The position numbers and the translations under genes are program-made. A stretch of DNA of 64,000 bases, taken from positions 1 through 64,000 of the forward strand of contig NZ_LOJJ01000018.1 of the NCBI RefSeq assembly GCF_001595985.1. The letters are read 5' to 3'. The notes beneath the pieces are model-generated. The model saw only the letters and a list, made by a program, of their open reading frames with translations. It did not search any database and was not told the origin of the DNA. The DNA comes from Polynucleobacter sinensis. Its GTDB lineage: Bacteria > Pseudomonadota > Gammaproteobacteria > Burkholderiales > Burkholderiaceae. Shown piece after piece: positions 60,490-64,000 of this stretch; position 1 is the stretch's first letter, and the number at the start of each line of letters is the position of its first letter.

Positions 60490-61584
60490 ATGATGAAATA
60501 CAGTACTTTTATGATGCCTTTGCATCCACCAGGAAGAAATATTGTTGAAACCCTGAAGGAGGATCAAGATGCCATTATCTTGGCCGATCAGTTGGGTTTC
60601 TCCGAAGCATATGTTGGTGAGCATGTAACGGATGCCGCTGAGACAATTACCTCCTCGATGATTTTTTTGGCAACGCTGATTCATCAAACAAAAAATATTA
60701 AGCTAGGCACGGGCACGATTAATGTGCCTAACTCCCATCCAGCAAACATCGCCGCTCAGGCTGCCATGATGGATCACTTGCTGCAAGGCAGATTTATTAT
60801 GGGTATCAGCCCTGGTGGTTTGATGTCTGATGCTGAGGTTTTTGGAAATCTGGACAAAGATAGAAATGCGATGTTTGTTGAGGGAATTAATACCGTTTTA
60901 AAGATATGGGAGTCAGAGCCTCCGTACAACATTAAAGGCGACTATTGGAATATCTCAGTTGAAAAAACAATGGCTCCAGAAATTGGGCAAGGTTTCATCA
61001 TGAAGCCCTTCCAAAAACCACATCCATTAATTGTGGGTACTGCGGTTGCTCCATTTTCTAAAGGGGTGACGGAGATGGCTAAGCGAGGGTGGCAGCCGAT
61101 ATCCGCTCCATTCCTACTTCCGGAGTGGGTTAAAACACATTGGCCTAAGTATGTTGAAGGCCGCGAAGCTGTCGGAGCTGTGGCTCATCCTGATGAATGG
61201 CGTGTTGCTAAAAGTATTTTTGTGGCGGATGATGAGGCAACAGCAAGACGCTATGCATTAGAAGAGGGTGGTCCATATCATTTCTACTTTAAACAATTGG
61301 TTCGCAAGCTGGTGGGTGGTGGTGGGCGTGGCAATCTATTTAAATTAGATCAAAACACACCCGATTCAGAAATCACAGCTGATTTTGTGACTAAGCGACT
61401 TGTGCTTGCGGGTACAGTGGATTCAGTAGTTGATCAGATTTTGGCGTTCAGAGATGTGGTTGGTGACTTTGGTAACCTGCTCTATGCTTGCCATGATTGG
61501 ATGGATCCAAAGTTGGCACGTCGTTCAATGGAATTATTTGCTACAGAAGTGATGCCTAGAGTGAATGCTGCAATCAAGGCATAA
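60490..61584 (+). CDS. Luciferase-like (LLM) flavin-dependent monooxygenase
   Basis: A 364-residue bacterial-luciferase-type TIM barrel. It contains ADQLGFSEAYVGEHVTD, IKLGTGTINVPNSHPANIAAQAAMMDHL and GRFIMGISPGGLMSDAEVFG, typical of FMNH2-dependent monooxygenases. CGGAGAG precedes a tandem ATG. With the reductase upstream it forms a two-component oxygenase, the probable first attack on the pathway substrate. Confidence 0.88.
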   Translation: MMKYSTFMMPLHPPGRNIVETLKEDQDAIILADQLGFSEAYVGEHVTDAAETITSSMIFLATLIHQTKNIKLGTGTINVPNSHPANIAAQAAMMDHLLQGRFIMGISPGGLMSDAEVFGNLDKDRNAMFVEGINTVLKIWESEPPYNIKGDYWNISVEKTMAPEIGQGFIMKPFQKPHPLIVGTAVAPFSKGVTEMAKRGWQPISAPFLLPEWVKTHWPKYVEGREAVGAVAHPDEWRVAKSIFVADDEATARRYALEEGGPYHFYFKQLVRKLVGGGGRGNLFKLDQNTPDSEITADFVTKRLVLAGTVDSVVDQILAFRDVVGDFGNLLYACHDWMDPKLARRSMELFATEVMPRVNAAIKA

Positions 61585-61619
61585 GCATAAAAATCAAAAT
61601 AACTGGAGGAGACAATAAA

Positions 61620-62684
61620 ATGAAACAGATCAACCTTGGAATTATCGGTACAGGCTGGTGTGGTGGTATTCGTGCAGAAACAGCGCGAGGCAGCTCCTTA
61701 ATTAAGGACATTCATATTGCCGAGACAAATGAACTGCGCCTCAAGGAAATGGCGGATTTGGTTGGCGCTAAAACGGCTTCCACAGACTACCGCGATATTC
61801 TAAAAATTAAAGACATAGATGCGGTGATTATTTCTGCAACTCCAGAAACGACGCACTATCCGATGGCCAGAGATGCGCTTTTGGCTGGAAAACATGTATT
61901 CATGGAAAAGCCAATTGCCTTGGAACTCGCAGAAGCGGATGAGTTAATTGCATTGGCCAAGAAATCTAATTTGAAGTTTACGATTGGGTATTCACAGCGA
62001 TTTAATCCAAAGTTTGCTTATGTTAAGAAAGCCATTGCAAATGGCACGATTGGTCGACCTGTGAGTGTTTTGGTTAGTCGACATATCACCCGCAGTCTTG
62101 GTAAAAAAATTAGTGGTCGCGTCAAGTTATCTCCAGCGGCGATGGAGTCAACACATGATTTAGATTTCGTATTTTGGTGTTTGGAGCCCGCAAAGCCTGT
62201 GAAAATTTATTCACAAGTGAACTATGGCGCTATGCGCGAGTCTACTGGCGCGGATGTTCCGGATTCTCAGTGGATTACTGTCACCATGGATAACGGGCTT
62301 TCATTTGTTGTTGGTGGTGGTTGGAGTTTGCCGTTGGGCTATCCAAACTTCTCAACAACTTGGATTGAGTTTATTGGTACTGATGGTGCAGTGATGGTGG
62401 ATGATAGTCACAAAGATGTAGTGATCAACACCATGGAAAAAGGGATGCAGCTCCCAATGTCCACAATGCCTGGCGAAAAGGTTGACCATGTATTTGCTGG
62501 CCCAATGGCGGCAGAAACTATTTACTTTATTGAGGCTATTGCACTGGATCGACCAGTCTTAGTTACCGGAGAGCAAGCTCGAACTGTAATGGAAGTGTAC
62601 ATGGCAGCAGATCTGTCTGCGGAGACTGGTGAGCCTGTCTATTTGCCGCTTCCTGAAGAGAAGTTGAAAGTAGTTGCAGGCTAA
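61620..62684 (+). CDS. Gfo/Idh/MocA-family oxidoreductase
   Basis: A 354-residue NAD(P)-dependent oxidoreductase. LGIIGTGWCGGIRAETA is the nucleotide motif, FMEKPIALELAEAD the EKP lysine, and STHDLDFVFWCLE the active-site helix. It starts behind CTGGAGGAG and ends 2 bases before the next family member, with which it shares a similar layout. The two may form a hetero-oligomer or do successive steps. Confidence 0.87.
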   Translation: MKQINLGIIGTGWCGGIRAETARGSSLIKDIHIAETNELRLKEMADLVGAKTASTDYRDILKIKDIDAVIISATPETTHYPMARDALLAGKHVFMEKPIALELAEADELIALAKKSNLKFTIGYSQRFNPKFAYVKKAIANGTIGRPVSVLVSRHITRSLGKKISGRVKLSPAAMESTHDLDFVFWCLEPAKPVKIYSQVNYGAMRESTGADVPDSQWITVTMDNGLSFVVGGGWSLPLGYPNFSTTWIEFIGTDGAVMVDDSHKDVVINTMEKGMQLPMSTMPGEKVDHVFAGPMAAETIYFIEAIALDRPVLVTGEQARTVMEVYMAADLSAETGEPVYLPLPEEKLKVVAG

Positions 62685-62686
62685 AC

Positions 62687-63799
62687 ATGAGAGATAGACA
62701 AGCAAAAAATATAGGTCTAGCTATTGTTGGAGCGGGTCGCGTTGGATTGTTCCGTGGAGAGGTGGCTGCTCGTCATGCTCAGGTTGGTTGGATTGGAATT
62801 GCTGAGAAGAACCCAGAGCGCGCTAAGCTGATAGCTGAAAAGCTAAAGGCGGATTTTGTAACCACGGATTACCGTGAGTTATTAAATAGGCCCGAGGTTA
62901 ATGCAACCATTATTTCAACCGATGAGCATTTGCATGTTGACCCGATTTTATTGGCGGCAGAGCGTAAGCATTCATTAATGATCGAAAAACCTTTAGCCAC
63001 GGACCTAGGGGATTCGGCGAGAGTGTTAGCGGCTATACAGGCAGCCGGGGTAGATGCGGTTGTTGGTTATACCCAAAGATTTCGTCGTCGCTGGTTGGCA
63101 GCAAAAGAGAAGGTGAGCACAGGTCAACTAGGTGACGTCACACTGGTCTCATCTCGTGCTTTTATGAATCGATTGGTAGCAATTGATAACTATAAGCGCA
63201 CTGATCATCCTGAAAAAATTTCACCGATGGTGATATCTGGAACGCATGCTCTCGATATTGTAATGTGGATGATGGAGGGTAAAACTCCAGTAGAAATTTA
63301 TGCTCGATCCATTGATAAGGCTCTAGGTCCAGAGTGGAAGGGGATTGATGCAACATCCGGAGTCATTACCTTTTCCGATGGAACCATTTATCAATCGACT
63401 ATTTCTTGGGCGTTGCCAGTGGTTTGGCCAGGAGCGGTCTACAGCTTAGATGTTGGCATCGTTGGAACCGAGGGTGTATTGACGATCGATGATACTCATC
63501 GTGACATTGTTCTTGCAACGAGTAAATCTCAGGGCGAGGGCTATGCTCCAGACTCGGCGCGACGTGTTGATTTCATGGGCAGCTATCCTCCAGGTGATAT
63601 GGCTTTGGGAGAGCTTCGGGGTCCAATGAGAGAAGAGACAGAGTCTTGGCTAAATCGTGTGGCGTTAGGCTTGCCTACCCCGGCTGCTACGGCAGCAGAG
63701 GCGCATCGCAATTTAATGCTAACAAAGGCATTCGATCTATCTGCAAGATTGAAAAAGCCCATTTCATTGCCAATAGAGCCTAGTGACGATATTTACTAA
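62687..63799 (+). CDS. Gfo/Idh/MocA-family oxidoreductase
   Basis: A 370-residue NAD(P)-dependent oxidoreductase. LAIVGAGRVGLFRGEVAARH is the nucleotide motif, MIEKPLATDLGDSA the EKP lysine, and GTHALDIVMWMMEGK the active-site helix. It is the third family member in the cluster and is clearly closer to the gene before it than to 58103. A TctC gene follows after 29 bases. Confidence 0.87.
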   Translation: MRDRQAKNIGLAIVGAGRVGLFRGEVAARHAQVGWIGIAEKNPERAKLIAEKLKADFVTTDYRELLNRPEVNATIISTDEHLHVDPILLAAERKHSLMIEKPLATDLGDSARVLAAIQAAGVDAVVGYTQRFRRRWLAAKEKVSTGQLGDVTLVSSRAFMNRLVAIDNYKRTDHPEKISPMVISGTHALDIVMWMMEGKTPVEIYARSIDKALGPEWKGIDATSGVITFSDGTIYQSTISWALPVVWPGAVYSLDVGIVGTEGVLTIDDTHRDIVLATSKSQGEGYAPDSARRVDFMGSYPPGDMALGELRGPMREETESWLNRVALGLPTPAATAAEAHRNLMLTKAFDLSARLKKPISLPIEPSDDIY

Positions 63800-63828
63800 G
63801 ATCTCAATTTACTCATAAGGAATTACCT

Positions 63829-64000
63829 ATGTTCCTCAAATTTGTTTTTAGAGTATCCGCAACTTGTTTGGTTCTCACTCTAGGCTCCTTGCAAAGTCTT
63901 ACAGTATTTGCACAGCCAGCTACTTACCCTAACAAGCCAGTAAAGATGATCATTCCGTTTGCCCCTGGAGGAGCATCGGATTTTATCGGCAGAATTCTTA
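63829..64000 (+). CDS. TctC/Bug periplasmic binding protein (cut by window end)
   Basis: ATG at 63829 behind TAAGGA. 57 complete codons encode a signal peptide ending TVFAQP and the family start YPNKPVKMIIPFAPGGASDFIGRIL. The rest lies beyond the window. It probably supplies uptake for the 57-64 kb catabolic cluster. Confidence 0.85.
   Translation, partial: MFLKFVFRVSATCLVLTLGSLQSLTVFAQPATYPNKPVKMIIPFAPGGASDFIGRIL

Overview
The window looks like the chromosome of a Polynucleobacter-like betaproteobacterium (Burkholderiaceae). The base composition is moderately low in GC. Tripartite-tricarboxylate (TctC/Bug) periplasmic binding proteins recur: four apparently intact, one with a disturbed start, one fragment and one cut by the window edge. 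Gene content is dominated by uptake and catabolism of organic acids and aromatics. The lineage call is an inference from gene style; no rRNA or other phylogenetic marker is present.

Layout. (1) 1-12.8 kb: a catabolic block lying between the 3' end of one IS30-family element (1-126) and the 5' end of a second (11931-12801). It holds a PAS-EAL c-di-GMP phosphodiesterase and a MarR regulator divergent from a ten-gene run: binding protein, HpaB-type FADH2 monooxygenase, flavin reductase, DUF2848 protein, cupin, amidase and a four-gene Liv-type ABC transporter. (2) 12.9-18.4 kb: a tRNA-Lys 3' scar, an Lrp/AsnC regulator divergent from a second pyruvate-dehydrogenase-like pair (E2 without a lipoyl domain, plus AceE), then a mosaic of gene fragments including a type III restriction Res remnant. 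(3) 18.4-22.9 kb, minus strand: a lactonase-like metallo-hydrolase, an MFS carrier, an SMP-30 lactonase and a LysR regulator. (4) 23-34.8 kb, plus strand: CoA-transferase, HMG-CoA-lyase-like enzyme, PEP carboxylase, glycerate 2-kinase (frameshifted), 2-hydroxyacid/hydroxypyruvate reductase, VOC protein, TctC, a second CoA-transferase, a CitE/malyl-CoA-lyase-like enzyme and TctC. Together these resemble a partial serine-cycle or glyoxylate-assimilation module.

(5) 34.8-44.2 kb: the most unusual part, a small integrative element of about 8 kb between 222-bp direct repeats (34834-35055 and 42813-43035). The right copy runs into the 3' half of a CAT-anticodon tRNA. A degenerate third copy with its own tRNA scar ends at 44205, so related elements seem to have accumulated in tandem at one tRNA site. 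Inside are an ExoX-like exonuclease, a DUF6641 protein, a minimal tyrosine recombinase, an AAA+ ATPase operon, a protein with two NUMOD1-like repeats, an acidic small protein behind a structured leader, and several unknowns. A 9-1-9 palindrome occurs at both ends and in the exoX promoter.

(6) 44.3-57 kb: individual metabolic genes (secreted lipase-like hydrolase, CMD protein, ThDP enzyme, TctC proteins, two 3-hydroxyisobutyrate-dehydrogenase-like enzymes, ACMSD-like amidohydrolase, MFS exporter, ModA-like protein). (7) 57.2-64 kb: a catabolic cluster (hydrolase, three Gfo/Idh/MocA oxidoreductases, TetR regulator, flavin reductase, luciferase-type monooxygenase, TctC). Both of its promoters carry the same GTGATCAA-type operator, probably bound by the TetR protein.

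Functions are assigned by reading motifs in the translated sequence. No database search was possible.
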